From: Lotus japonicus
Lineage: Eukaryota; Streptophyta; Magnoliopsida; Fabales; Fabaceae
Length of the DNA stretch: 64,000 bases
Assembly: GCF_012489685.1 (NCBI RefSeq)
Contig: NC_080045.1
Coordinates: 1,245,001-1,309,000 of the forward strand
Reading direction: 5' to 3'
Shown here: positions 47,485-60,024 of the stretch, in pieces
How positions within the stretch are numbered: position 1 is the first letter of the stretch
How the letters are laid out: each line of letters starts with the position of its first letter
Translations under genes and position numbers: made by a program
Notes under the pieces: model-generated
The model's database searches: none
What the model saw: only the letters and a program-made list of their open reading frames with translations
Told to the model about the DNA's origin: nothing

Positions 47485-50214
47485 ATGGTAGTAGGCCAAG
47501 CTACAGGTCAATCGGGTCCTGAAACTCAAGGTCAAGGTCAAGCTCAAGAGAAGATGATTCCAATTGCAGAACGGGGCTGTGTCGTTCACTGTGTTTTTTC
47601 TCCGGAAGAACTCCAGGTGCTTGCTGAATGGAGATTCGACCTGCATAATATAGCTGCTAATGGGTATGATCTTCGTCCTGAAGTTCATGTTCAAGGCTGG
47701 GAAGAATACTTCAACAGGCTTCGAGGTCCAATCTATGACAAATTGGTCAAGGAATTCTGGAAACATGCCGACTGCGATGACACACAAGTGGTTTCCTACA
47801 TTGCTGGAAGGAGGATAATCATTACTGAGAAGTCTATTGTTGATCTTCTGGGTGCACACACTGGAACTGGGTATAGATTCCAACTGACAGAATCGAAGTT
47901 GAAACCCAGAACAAAGGAAGAAACCAACAAGGCTCTTTACACCAACTACAAACCTGGCAAGAGTGACTACAAAGTGGTTGATCTTCATCCCAAGCTAAGA
48001 ATTTGGCACAAGATTCTGCTTCACTGCATCAACCAGAGGCCAAAGGGAAGCTCTCCTGATTACATCAACTTCTGTCAGAAGGCGATGCTGTTCTTCATTC
48101 AGGATCATAGGAAGATCTGCCTTCCTTTCTTCCTGTTCTCTTACCTGAAAGAGTGTATCAAGAAATCTAGAATTACTGCGTCCATCAAGTCTGCTATCAA
48201 ATACATCCCTTTTGGGAGACTGCTTTCAGACCTTTTCATTGAGAGCAAATTCATAGAAGATCTGATCAAGGCAGGATGCACAGAGGATCTGTCGACAATT
48301 GTTAGTGATGTCTTCACATCCACATCTTTGAAGAATATGGGATTGATCAAGAAGAAGGTTGCCCCTGCTCATGAAGATACTTCTGATGAAGTAAGACAAA
48401 GAAGGGTGCCTCTGAATGATTACCCTCTGTGGTCTCAAGCAGATAATCCGAATGTAATCCTGTGTTACATTGATGATCTGAGGCAACAAGGGTATGAGAT
48501 AGATGTGGACGAGTTCTTCAGAAAATTGCCACCAACTCCAAAGTTTGACTCTCCTCCCAAGAAGAAAGCTCAGAGAAAAATGGTCTTGGAGGAATCCTCT
48601 GAAGAGTCTGATGATCAGAAGAAGAAGAAAAAGGCTGACAAATCTAAGAGGAAGCACGAGGAATCCACCAAACCAGATGCTCCATCTGATGGTGATGATG
48701 GTGATGATCCTCCTCCAAAGAAGAAAAAGAAGCAAGTTAGAATTGTGGAGAAGCCAACACGTGTGGAACCAGCTGCTCAAGTAATCAGAATGGAGACTTC
48801 TGCCAGAGTTACTCGGTCTGCCGTGCGATCATCAAGTAAGTCTGCTGTTACTGAATCTGATGATGATTTAAATTCACTTGATGCACTCCCCATCTCTACA
48901 CTCCTTAACCGCACTACCACCCAACTCACTCCTATCCCAGAGTCTCAACCAGCTGACTAACCCACTTCTCCACCAAATTCACCTAGATCTTCATTTTTCC
49001 AACCTTCCCAACAAGAAGCACCTCTTTGGAACATGCTTCAGACTCCTAGACCCTCTGAACCAACCTCACCCATAACCATTCAATACAATCCACTAACCTC
49101 TGAACCCATTATTTACGAACAACCAGAACCTGAACCCAGACCTTCTGATCACTCTGTCCCCAGAGCTTCAGAACGTCCTGTTTGCAGAACAACTGATACA
49201 GATTCCTCAACTCCCTATACTTCTGTATCCTTTCCTACCAATGTTGCTGACTCCTCACCTTCAAACAACTTTGAATCTAATCGCAAATTTATTCAAATTG
49301 CGAAAGAGAAAGAGTCTGCTATTCCATAGTACTACCTCACAGTACCTAGCCCTAGGCGATACCCTGGACCTAGACCAGAACGTCTAGTTGACCCAGATCA
49401 TCCTATCCAGGCTGACCTTTTGCATGAAGCAGACCCTTTAGCCCAACAAGTTCAACCAGACCAAGTTCAACAAGAACCCATTCAACCAGAACCAGAAAAC
49501 TCAGTGTCTAACCACTCTTCGGTTAGATCACCACACCCTCAGGTTGAAACCTCTGAACCAAACCTTGAGACCCACATTTCAAATGTCCAAACTTTAGATG
49601 TTGGTTCTCCTCAAGGTGCCTCTGAGGCAAATAGCAGCAACCACCCCACCTCTCCTGAAACCAATCTCTCCATTGTTCCCTACACCTACCTCAAGCCAAA
49701 CTCTCTTCTTGAGTGCGTCAGTGTCTTTAATCATGAAGCTTCACTGATGATTCGCAATGTGCAAGGTCACACTGACCTTAGTGAGAACTTTGACTCTGTT
49801 CCTAAAGAATGGAATCGTCTGAGTACTTGGTTAGTTGCTCAAGTTCCTGTTATGATGAGTCATCTCACTGCGGAAAGGGGTCAGAGGATTGAGGCTGCAA
49901 GTCAGCGGTTTAACAGAAGAGTTGCTATGCATGAATAACAACAAAGAACTATGTTACTTGAAGTTGTTGAAGAAGCAAGAAGAAAGAAAGAACAAGCAGA
50001 AGAAGCTGCACGTCAAGAGGCTGCACAAGTTGAAAATGCAAGATTAGAAGCTGAGAGACTACAAGCTGAAGCTGAAGCTCTTAGATGTCAAGCCCTTGCA
50101 CCAGTGTCGTTCACTCATGTTGATTCTGATTCCACTCAAGCTCCTCACTCTGCTCAGAATGTTCCCTCTACCTCTACACAGCCAAGTTCTTCCAGATTTG
50201 ACATTATGGAACAA
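47485..50214 (+). pseudogene. Env-position ORF3 of the decayed Sirevirus, first part
   Basis: ATG at 47485 (MVVGQATGQSG); the frame is open upstream to about 47248. The first 400 codons are a folded domain of the 'putative plant transposon protein' type, then basic and acidic low-complexity sequence with KKKKKQVRI. In-frame stops lie at 48958 (TAA), 49327 (TAG) and 49936 (TAA), with open coding in the same frame between them, including a Pro/Gln/Glu-rich stretch and a coiled coil (about 49950-50100). The frame is cut at 50219 by the Athila-like insertion. I see no clear transmembrane segment after the 47485 start. Confidence 0.82.
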
Positions 50215-50219
50215 CGTCT

Positions 50220-50626
50220 TGTTGACCCTAGTTTAGTAGTGTTTTTAGGGTCATTTCTTAGTTTGTTTTGAGTCTTTTTGTTGAGTCTCATGTAGTGTTT
50301 CATGCATTCTCATGCATTTTTATCTTTATTTGTGTTTCTACTTGGTTTTGGTAATTTCATAGTTTTATAGGGACCTTTCATGCATTTTAAGTAAGTTTAG
50401 GACTTGCATGGTTTTATTGTGTTAATTGAAGGATCTCTTGTGCTAATGAGCTCTTTGAGCTTCTGGATATTTTCCTTGGCTCTTTGGTTTTGTTTTCAGA
50501 TCAGAAACTGAAGGAGAAAGAAGGCCAAGAAGCATGGAATTCAAGGAAGGGTTAAAGAGGCTTGAAGAGGAGTTACAAAGAAGCTAAAAAGTATTTCCAG
50601 CGAGCTTGGAGCGCCTAGGCGCTGGG
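50220..50626 (+). repeat. Inverted LTR-end fragment at the outer left edge of the Athila-like element
   Basis: TGTTGACCCTAGTTTAG at 50220 and the following about 400 bp are the reverse complement of the right LTR end (about 61030-61431), and also of the end of the left LTR (about 55765-56169). It breaks off at GCGCCTAGGCGCTGGG, inside the palindrome cluster of the LTR. Confidence 0.88.
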
Positions 50627-51345
50627 AAAAAAACTTGTTGGTCAATCTGCAAGTGTACAGAATCTACCCGGTTTTAATTTATCGAACCACAGGGAATTGG
50701 TATGAGAATTCAGTTTAAGCCTCGAGTTCACGGTAGGAAAGCGAGTAAAATTTAGTTTTAAAGGTTGATTGTTTTGGTGATTAATTAACAAGCAATTGAA
50801 ATATAAGTGTGTGAGAACAATGGTGAGCATGCCTTGGGTTCTTGCTTGACTAATTCAGCTCTAATCAACCTATTCTATCCACAAAACTCTAAGTCTCTCC
50901 TTGATGTTCTAGCCTAATCAATCATCTATCGATGCCTTGTAACACCCCGATTTCGGTGGCGTCACTTTAGTAACCAACAAGAAACTTAAAGCGGAAAACG
51001 TGAATTATTTTTTTTTTGATAATAGAATCAAAGACTGAAAGAAATAAACTCCCAACAAAAGATAACAAAACTAGTATATAACATAAATACAGCCCCCGCT
51101 GTAAGTAGCAACCTCGTCACGAGTAACCTCCAGTGACGGAAAGTAGAAAGTGTAACGCCCGTAGGCAAAATGTACAATCCCAAAAGGATAGGTCAAGTGT
51201 CAGCAACACAAGCCCTCAAAAATAAGAATAAGTCAGAGCTAGGACACTAACACCCAACCTTAGTAGACTCTAAACACCCATCCCCTATACTTCCATCATC
51301 GACTCTCATCTGGTCATGCCTGAAGTCCGGGTCCACGCTAAAGGC

Positions 51346-51432
51346 TCAGTAGTAGTCATTTCGCTCCGGGTCTTCCCCGAACGACGAAGAATCACGAAAG
51401 AATCCATCAACGGCATCTGACAAAAAGGGCAT
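51346..51432 (-). CDS. Short ORF (28 codons) at the LTR-ORF position of the nested solo LTR
   Basis: ATG at 51432 follows TGTGTTTGGGGGG (minus strand), the same motif that precedes the longer LTR ORFs. The peptide begins MPFLSDAVDGFF and ends DPERNDYY. It is too short to show homology and may be chance; it is listed for its position. Confidence 0.25.
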   Translation of the reverse strand: MPFLSDAVDGFFRDSSSFGEDPERNDYY

Positions 51433-51623
51433 ACATAGCCCCCCAAACACAGGTAGCACGCGCAAAGGTCAACTTACGGAATATAGTATAGAGAATACAA
51501 GACAACAGGTAAAGTATAAGGGGTATATATATGTTGTATATATACATGTAAGTTCTGCATTGTCTACCCTAAGGTTTAAACATAGCATGTTATCAAATCT
51601 CTAGTACAATTCAATCATCAAAG

Positions 51624-51728
51624 CACATAACGATATTTATCAACATCTACTCATCAAAACACATAACGATGTTTATCAACATCAACTCCTCTAAACACAT
51701 AACGATGTTTATCAACATCAACTCATCC
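51624..51728. repeat. 36 bp tandem repeat, three copies
   Basis: CACATAACGAT starts at 51624, 51660 and 51696, each followed by a TTATCAACATC stretch. It lies inside the nested solo LTR. Confidence 0.85.
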
Positions 51729-51992
51729 AAATCCCAACGAATATAATTAGAGTGCATGATATGTCAATGCAACGTAAATCTCGACAATTCCGGAAGAAGT
51801 AGGCTGGGCACGATCGAGTCGGTCCTAACACTGGCATTGTGTCGACCATAATCCCTCGGGTGTCACTTACAACCTTGACATAGCCGGATCAGTCCTAACC
51901 CTGCGGGTCGACTTTTCCCTCCGCTATGCCCGACAATCAACAGGTCGATCCTAACCTCACGGTCGATCATATCCCCCGTCGATGTCCGAATT

Positions 51993-52254
51993 ACCCGAAG
52001 GTATAAACTGTACCCGAAGGTATAAACTGTACCCGAAGGCATAAACTGTACCCGAAGGCATAAACTGTACCCGAAGGCATAAACTTGTACCCGAAGGCAT
52101 AAACTGTACCCGAAGGCATAACTGTACCCGAAGGCATAACTGTACCCGAAGGCATAACTGTACCCGAAGGCATAACTGTACCCGAAGGCATAAACTGTAC
52201 CCGAAGGCATAAACTGTACCCGAAGGCATAACTGTACCCGAAGGCATAAACTGT
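51993..52254. repeat. Minisatellite of 14 copies, 18-20 bp unit
   Basis: The unit ACCCGAAGGCATAAACTGT varies in length only at the A run (AAA or AA) plus one extra T. The first two copies have GGTATAAA. Because the length is near 19, apparent open frames through it on the minus strand are artefacts. Confidence 0.93.
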
Positions 52255-55200
52255 ATCTCATGATGATCTCCAAATCATCCGACTCATCTCTATCCGATGG
52301 TCAACACTGCTCAACGAGCAAAGGGCATCAACATGCTCGGAAACTACCCGTTTCCCGGCTTATCTCTCAGATAGCCCAACAACACAACTGCTCCCAGAGC
52401 ACAAGAGTATCAACATACTCAAAACCTCTCAATATCTCAACACTTGGATCTGACGACACTTCTCGTTTTCCAAAACTAAGATTCGACTATTAAGCTTCCT
52501 TCGAGATTATTATCATTACTTAAAGATTTAGAGGTTGTTTAAGGTCTTATGAGTTTTCTTCACAAAATAATATCCTTTTAGCCTTATCGCAATTCTTATA
52601 AGTTCTCGGGATCTCCAAATCCCCAAATGACTCCAGAGAATGTCTCGATCCATAAAACACCATAACAAGGCCCGAATCTCATTCGTCCTATCAAACTTTC
52701 TCAAAACTCTCAAAATAAAATCGGCATGACCTGCCCGCTATTCTCACTACACAGAATCTCAGATTTCATTGCAAAAGCATAAATAACTCAGCCCAATCAA
52801 CCAGCATGTCATATATCCACATATTATGCAATAACCACGTAGCAGTTAGCATATAAAGCATGCACCACACATCCTAAATTACCCACTTAGCACGTACCAT
52901 ATAATTCAATCTCAAAAACAGTCAGTAGATGAATCATCTACATTGTCAGCCGAAGCCTTAGAAAACTTTTCCCAATCAAAACACAAACAAGTGCATAAAC
53001 AGTAAATCAAGTCGAATGCGTCGACACCTAAAGCATTATCTAGTAAGGTAAGTTGCCCTTACCTCTAGTTATTCCAGCGTTCTCCTCAAACGTTCCTTCA
53101 CAATGAGCTCCTTGATCTTCAGGAAATTCTTCAAAAGAACCTTTAGAGTAAAACCACAGAATTCCATCAAGGACTATCAGAAACTCAGTAATCAATACTC
53201 ACTAAGGTTACACGAAGTAGTATATACTCCGACGTACGATAATCTAGCGCGAAAGGACAAGTTTTTGAAAAGGAAATTTTCCTCCTCCTCCTCTATAGCT
53301 CTCGGCCACTTTTGGTAATTAGGTGGGTCGATTTTTCTTTGATCAAACTTGGTTCCTATGCTATCATTAGCCGTAACTAAGGGTATTCTAAACTCGGAAA
53401 AATTATCGGATTAAAAACTGTCGCAGGGGTATTTTGGTCATGATTTTTAACTTAGAATTTCAAAACTGAAATCCCAAAAAGCAAATTTGACAGGGACGTT
53501 ACTAACGACGTTTATGACAACTAATCCTACTAGCACTAAGCTAAGGCGATAGTTTTCAGCCCAAAGAACGAAGCTTTACTCCAAAATGGGTATTTGAGGC
53601 TAAAATTGATTCCGGCGGAATTTCGGCGACATAACGGAAAAACTAATCCGGCAGAAGTGATCTTGGGCACGTAAGGAAGATGTTTAGAATCAAAAATGAA
53701 ATATTCAGGATAGTTTTGCAAAAACCTCAAACCTATGAGCACAGAAAGACATAGAGAAAAGCTATGGAAAAGACGATCAGAAGTAAGAAATAGCATCAGT
53801 ACCTCGAGGTCTACGCGTAGCAACTATCAGTGCGACGATCGGTCAAGAAACGACGGAACGGTGCCGGAATCTCCACTTCCTACTTGTTCACGGCCCCTCT
53901 TCTTCAATTGTGAAAAAGATGATATCTGATTCTTCTTGATTTAATTAAATAGACAAGGCTCTTGCACTAGTGGTAGGAGAAAGTAATATGGAATAGAAAT
54001 TTGATGGAGAAATTTGTAGGTGCTGCCACAGAGACACGTTAAAGAGAGTGAGAATGGAATTTGATTTTGTGACAAGAGTTTGAAAGAAAAGTTTGATTGT
54101 TTTCTTCAGTACTTAAAGCAAGAAGAAATAGTGGAGATAATTTAGTATATTCATTTTGTGTGTGTATAGTCGGTGATGAGGGAAAGAAACAGAGAGTGAA
54201 CGTGAGGATTAGAATTGTGAGGGAGGGTGTGCGTGAGTTATATATATATATATATACATTATAATACAATATTTAACGGTACAAATTGGTTTAAATACCG
54301 TAGAATTTAGCTCATAAAGTTAAGAGAAAAATATAAGAATGATATATCATTATCCTAAAAATTATGAGGAACTTTATGAAATAATAAAATATAAATTTGG
54401 ATCACTTTGAGCAAATTAAAATGATCCATGGACAAAGAAATGAGTAAAAATTGAGCTAAAGAATAATTTTGAGACATTTAGAATAAATATAACGTTGTCA
54501 TATTGTGCATCTAAGCTAAGTGTCGATCCAAGAAAGGATGATACTTGCATCGGGTTCATTTAAGTGAGAAAATGGCTTGAACGCAGTCTGCTTCAAAATA
54601 TACCGCAAAACTACTTTTTGCAATTGATGTCGGATGAGAAAACTTCCTTCTGAAGAAAGATTAGAAACATCGAGAGAAATGGGTGTGCGCGTGTAGAATC
54701 TTCATTTGAAGCTCTGAATAGAAAAAGTCTTCATTGTCGGGTGATTCTAGGGTTTTGAAATACCAGGGTTTCGGTTTCGGCAAACTTCCGATGATTGGAA
54801 TCGGACGTTCGTAGATCCTAGAGTTTCGCCTCGAAACGATTGTGATATATGGAAAAAGAGAAGTTCTAACATTTCTCTGAAGATTTTTGGAATTAACTTC
54901 CATCATGCCGATAAGTGAAAACTAGCTATTTACTAGGGTTTCTGACCTAGGTTTAAGCGTATAACGATCGTGCTATAACTTTTATCGACTTCGGTACAAT
55001 CCTCAGACTTTTCCTGAACTTTCTCCTTCATATATTTATTTCATTTGGTAAACTCTAGTTCAGGTTTCCCTTCACAACACATCAACCCTAATCGTGAATA
55101 AGATTTTATTCACTTAGCATAAGCTTAAAAACTTGGGTCTTACATGCCTCACATAGACAATCCTCTCAAGCCAAAAGATAAGCACAATTCCTTGATAACC

Positions 55201-56169
55201 TAAACATTTGCTAAAGGCATTAAGCATGCAATTCAGACCAACAAACCCCATCCCTTCCTCTATTCCTAGTAGCAAGTATAGAAGAGGTAATCCCACAACA
55301 AGTCCCTAATCTACAACAAACTTCCGTTCTATTATAGAAAAGTATAAACCTAGCACATGTTCTAACTTGAAACATAAAGCATGGATATGGGATTCAAGGG
55401 TTTACTCAGAGGATTCATGAATAGAAATAGGAATTTAAGATTAAAACATCATAAGTCTTACAAAGAACCCAAAGCAAAAGGGATTTAGCCAAGCATGGCT
55501 ATAGAATCCATACAAGAAGATAAAGATGAAACCTGAAACATAGGGCTTAGAGAAAGCTCCTCAAGCTCCAGAACTCAAACCCTCTCTTCTAACTTATGAA
55601 AATATGATAAAATGAAAAAAGGTTCCAAGAAAAATGTCTAAAAACCAATTTATAGGCAAAACAGTCGAGTCTGGGCGCTCAGGCGCCAATTTAGAGCGCC
55701 TGAGCGCCAATTCCAGCACAGAAACATGCTCTCTGGAGGTGTCTGGCGCCTAGGCGCCAATTCCCAGCGCCTAGGCGCTCCAAGCTCGGTGAAAAGACTT
55801 TTTAGCTTCTTTGTTACTCCTCTTCAAGCCTCTTTAACCCCTCCTTCAATTCCATGCTTCTTGGCTTTCCTTCTCCTTCAGTTTCTGATCTGAAAACAAA
55901 ACCAACAAGCCAAGGAAAATATCCAGAAGCTCAAAGAGCTCATTAGCACAAGAGATCCTTCAATTAACACAATAAAACCATGCAAGTCCTAAACTTACTT
56001 AAAATGCATGAAAGGTCCCCATAAAACTATGAAATTACCAAAACCAAGTAAAAACACAAATAAAGATAAAAATGCATGAGAATGCATGAAACACTACATG
56101 AGACTCAACAAAAAGACTCAAAACAAACTAAGAAATGACCCTAAAAACACTACTAAACTAGGGTCATCA

Positions 56170-57484
56170 CACCACTATACTCAACGACAGCTCGCCCTCG
56201 AGCGTAAACAACACTCGCTTGCCCTCAAGCGCAAGAAATGCTCCCAACACAAGTGCTCTCAACAAGGAATACTTATCACAAAATCGGGGGACAAAGGAAT
56301 CACAGCTAGCTCCAAGAGAAAGACACAACAATCCACTTCATGCAACTTTTAGACAAAGGAGAATGTAGGGCCATCATGAGAAGCATATAGATCTAAAATT
56401 CCTAGGATGAGATAAATATTAAGTGCACTGAGCACACAAGTTCAATGCACAAATTCAATGAGACTTCACAGGGTTGAAATGTTGGCTTGGTGAAGTACAA
56501 GGTGGTTGGTCCCTAAGGAAGGTCTAAAGCTTCAAGCATCTTGAGTGTGGTCCTATTATTAACCCCGGAGCTTTCAACAACAAACATTTTAAGCACAAGT
56601 CTTTTGACCCCTTTTTCAAATTTCTTTTCTTGTATTTTTTCCTTTTTGCAACTCCAACTTGATTAGGAGTCTTTTTTTTCTTTTTCTTTTTCTTCTTCTT
56701 TTTTTTACACATGAGGCAAGAGACATTTCCAACTTTAATTACTAGCTCAAACACAATGGAAGGACAAACACTCCCCAAAATCCAACCTATCATCCATCCC
56801 CATCATTTAGCTAACAAAGAAATCTTCAATAGGCTCAAAAGGGAAAACCAGGGACAAATGTTCAAGTCAACAAACTCTGAAGCTCAAAAACCTACAAGTC
56901 TCAAGAATTGTGCAAGTATCACAAAGCATGCAAAGTGTGAAATCAATACAGAACCAAGAAGTACGAGTGAGTCAGGATCCTCCAGGGAAATTTTATGGTG
57001 AAGGGTCAAAGACAGACCCTTATTGGACTCACACCCACTCTATCCTTAAGAAACACTCGGAAGACCGAAGTCTCCTCCTCTCTTCCCCAAAGCATGCAAT
57101 CACTCATCCCCAAAAGAAAACCCAAGTATTCACAAAAACATTTTCCAAAACCAGCACAAGCTAGAGAGCATAACTAAGGGCAAAAACATGTGAGTATAGG
57201 GAAGTAAAGACCCAAAAACAACTCTAACTTACAATGCATGATCAACCAGAAATAAAAAGTTCTACAAAGGAAAAATATGCAAAAATGCATGAGCTAAACT
57301 AAGGGAAAGAATTGACCTCCTTTACAAGTTACCATGGTGGCCTTAGATACACCTCCTACTCCAGAATTCAGGCTCTCATTCCCTGAAAAATGCAACAAAC
57401 CAACAAGCGAAATAAAACAAGACTTGGGTTGTCTCCCAAGCAACCCTAAGTTATAGTCCTAGGTGGACTCTCCTTCCTTTGGTG
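56170..57484 (-). other. Non-coding 3' region of the Athila-like element
   Basis: This is the stretch between the second gag-like domain and the 3' LTR. It has AT-rich and pyrimidine simple sequence (about 56630-56706) and a TTGGGTTGTCTCCCAAGC near 57423 that can form a short hairpin. RT, RNase H, integrase and any env would be expected here in a complete Athila; none is seen in any frame. Confidence 0.7.
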
Positions 57485-58918
57485 TTAGGAAGGAAATTCC
57501 TTACCATCAATCATCTTACCACATGGGCAAGGTAGGAACCTTGCACAAAACCTTTGGAACAATTCCTCCCAAGAGAGGGTTTCATCTAAACCATCGTACC
57601 AAATCCTTGCTCCCCCCTTCAAGGAGTGAGGGAAGAGCTTAATCTTGAGCTCATCACTAGTCACACCTTCCATCTTTACAAGGTGACTAGCTTGTGTGAA
57701 TCGGGCCATGTGGGCATGGAAATTCTCATCTCTAGACCCCCCATACTTGTTTTCACTAACAAGCTTGATGAGAGCTTTATTAAGCTCATCATCTTTTTCA
57801 CTTACCTTGGGGGTCTCCTTTGAAGACCTGGACAAGCTTTTGATCATATCACAAACAAAACCATCATTAATTTTAGTTTGCAAATTAGGATTGAAAACCG
57901 AAAATCTTACCTTGTCCTCACCAACTCTGAGAATGAGCTGACCCTTATCAACATCGATCTTCGCCCAGCCAGTGGCTAAGAAGGGTCGGCCAAGAATGAG
58001 AGAAATCTTAGCATCCTCCTCCATGTCTAGCACCACAAAATCAACTGGGAACACATACTTATCAACAATAACCATCACATCTTCAATGATCCCATAAGGT
58101 GTTTTTAGGGATCGGTCCGCCATTTGTAAGGAGAGCATGGTCGGGGTGACCTCTCCTAAGTTCAGCCTTCTAAACATGCTAAGCGGCATCAAGTTGATGC
58201 TCGCTCCCAAATCACACAAGGCTTCAACAACAGTCAACCCCTCAATCTCCACTGGGATAGTAAAACTCCCGGGATCCCTTCTCTTCTTAGGCATTTTCCT
58301 TTGCAAAATGGCACTACACTCCTCGGTCATCATAATAGTTTCATCAACCTCACTCAACTTCCTCCTCTTATTTAAAGTGTACTTCATGAACTTAGCATAG
58401 ATAGGCATTTTCTCCAAGGCTTCAGAAAAAGGAATATTGATGTGGAGTTTCTTAAAAACTTCTAAAAACTTAGAAAACTGTTTATCCAGATTTTTCTTGA
58501 CCAAAGCCTTGGGGATTGGAATCTTACTAAGTTCAGGAGAAGGAGTGCTCACAACTCTAGCTTTCACAGGTTCACTCACTCTCTTCTCCGTAGCACCTTC
58601 ATATTCTTCATGTACTTTCTCATTTTTCTCTCCCTCATCTTGTTTTTTTGACTCCTGTAACACTTTCCCACTCCTAGTGGTAACAACAGCAAAATTCTCT
58701 TGTTTAGACAAAATTAAAGAATCGGGAGAAAACTTACCTTGAGGTATCTCGGCTATTTGCTTGGCTAGCTGGCCAAGTTGGTTCTCCAGGTTCTTGATAG
58801 CCGCCTCTTGGTTCTTATGGTTGTTGTTCATGCGGTTGATGCAACCCTCCAATAGCTCCTCTAAACTCCTCTTGCAATTCACCTTTCCCAACAACTTGTG
58901 TTTGGACAAGAGGTTCAT
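57485..58918 (-). CDS. Gag C-terminal part, protease and a second gag-like domain
   Basis: Open for 477 codons, in a different frame from the gag pieces upstream. Residues 1-60 are coiled-coil-like and 60-210 a linker. The aspartic protease is at about 220-340, with ALCDLGASINLMPLSMF (catalytic Asp at 236) and ILGRPFLATG. After it, residues 376-465 (about 57793-57520) are a second gag-like domain: ENKYGG, HAHMARF, LFPHSLKGGARIWYDGL and SWEELFQRF line up with QNQYGG, HAHMERF, LFPFSLKDAAEEWLNS and TWEDLAEI of the first gag in this element. Stop at 57485. Normally RT follows protease, so this is an unusual fusion. Confidence 0.8.
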   Translation of the reverse strand: MNLLSKHKLLGKVNCKRSLEELLEGCINRMNNNHKNQEAAIKNLENQLGQLAKQIAEIPQGKFSPDSLILSKQENFAVVTTRSGKVLQESKKQDEGEKNEKVHEEYEGATEKRVSEPVKARVVSTPSPELSKIPIPKALVKKNLDKQFSKFLEVFKKLHINIPFSEALEKMPIYAKFMKYTLNKRRKLSEVDETIMMTEECSAILQRKMPKKRRDPGSFTIPVEIEGLTVVEALCDLGASINLMPLSMFRRLNLGEVTPTMLSLQMADRSLKTPYGIIEDVMVIVDKYVFPVDFVVLDMEEDAKISLILGRPFLATGWAKIDVDKGQLILRVGEDKVRFSVFNPNLQTKINDGFVCDMIKSLSRSSKETPKVSEKDDELNKALIKLVSENKYGGSRDENFHAHMARFTQASHLVKMEGVTSDELKIKLFPHSLKGGARIWYDGLDETLSWEELFQRFCARFLPCPCGKMIDGKEFPS

Positions 58919-59891
58919 GATTTGAGGATGGAACTATGCTTCCTTGAGCTATAGCTTTGGCTTCATTGCTCTCAGCATTGACAATACACAAGTTACTAAC
59001 ATGAGGTCCACCACAAGACTTACACTCCACACAAGTCATTCTTGCACCAATAGCCTTGGTCTCCTTAATATGAATTCGAATCTCCGCCACTTGTTCGGTG
59101 AGTTGCTTGTTGGAGGCCAAGAGCTTGTCATAAGCTTCCACTTCAAACTTACTCCTTCGGGTTTGGCGATCATTTTCAAAGTTCATGGCTCTCGCTGCCA
59201 TCTTTCTATTAAGTCATACCCCGCTTGTGGGGGAAGAGCATCGAACTCCCCATTTGAAGCTGCATCTAGGCCAAACCTCCAAGAGTATTGTAGACCATCA
59301 TAAAATGTTGCAACCAATTCAGCTTGGGTGAGATTGTGTTGAGGACATTTCCTCAATAGCTTCTTGAAGCGCTCCCAAGCTTCATAGAGATTTTCCTCAG
59401 TGGTTTGCACAAAATTCATAATGTCTTTTTTCAGCTTCCTCAAAAGAGCTCTTGGGAAGAACCTTGTTGTGAATTTCTGCTAGGTCTTCCCAAGTAGTGA
59501 TACTCCCTTGAGGTTGTGAATTCAGCCATTCCTCCGCTGCATCCTTCAAAGAAAATGGAAACAAGCTCAACCGAATTGCATCCGTCGGAACATTGTTCAC
59601 ACGGTAAGTGTTGCAATTCCGGATGAACCTCTCCATGTGAGCATGTGGATCTTCCAAAGTACCTCCACCATATTGGTTTTGGCTCACCAAGTTGATGAAT
59701 GCCGGTCCCAACTTAAAGTTTCCCACTCCCTCGGGCCCGGGATAGTCATAACTCATGGTAGCCGAAGTGAGTTCCCGAAGAGACCGGTTGGCATTCTCAA
59801 CTTCTTGTTCACATAATCGGAGGGTGATCCCCTCTTGGATTCTTGCCCCGATATGGGCTTGCATCTCCTCCTCCGTCATTTGGTCACCCAT
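58815..59891 (-). pseudogene. gag: Gag of the Athila-like element, frameshifted
   Basis: The likely start ATG is at 59891 (MGDQMTEEEMQAHIG). The capsid-like retrotransposon gag domain runs through FKLGPAFINLV, LFPFSLKDAAEEWLNS and TTWEDLAEI. The frame changes near 59475 (A-run), then again near 59203, and once more between 58918 and 58815 on the way to the protease frame. A zinc-finger-like stretch CVECKSCGGPHVSNLC is at about 59030-58980. The product is a nucleocapsid precursor that would form particles; this copy cannot make it whole. Confidence 0.85.
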
Positions 59892-60024
59892 TGTGGTGTC
59901 TCTTGTGAGAGTAGCCTGAAAGTTTGATACTAAACAGAGAAAGATTAGTAGCACCAATTCTAGACAAGTTAAAAACAAAAATAAAACCACAAACTAAAAA
60001 CTTAAACCAAAAACCACAAACAAT

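Larger units (their letters stand above)
50938..55144 (-). mobile_element. Solo LTR (4207 bp) of a third Tekay-like family, nested in the Athila-like LTR
   Basis: On the minus strand it starts TGTAAGACCCAAG (55144) and ends AAATCGGGGTGTTACA (50938). The target duplication is TGCCT (50933-50937 and 55145-55149). The uninterrupted Athila LTR shows the empty site near 60351. It contains no coding domain. It includes a TA microsatellite (about 54239-54256), two tandem arrays and, on the minus strand, an AG|GTAAGG motif at 53062 and a G-run with a short ORF near 51440, matching the layout of the other two Tekay-like LTR families here. Confidence 0.88.
50636..56169 (-). repeat. 3' LTR of the Athila-like element, interrupted by a solo LTR
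   Basis: It is formed by 50636-50937 plus 55150-56169, about 1322 bp in all. On the minus strand it starts TGATGACCCTAG (56169) and ends ACCAACA (50636). Near 55670-55790 it carries GCGCC/GGCGC palindromes such as GGCGCCTAGGCGCC. It lacks a block of about 60-70 bp of these present in the right LTR. Confidence 0.88.

Noticed and set aside
47419..48780. Long minus-strand frames opposite ORF3 (189 and 184 codons)
   Set aside because: They are shadows of the coding sequence on the plus strand, with hydrophobic low-complexity translation and no signals, unlike the antisense unit at 61693-62085.
51863..52273. 136-codon minus-strand frame with YAFGYS repeats
   Set aside because: It is a translation of the 19 bp minisatellite. 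Three overlapping frames are equally open there.
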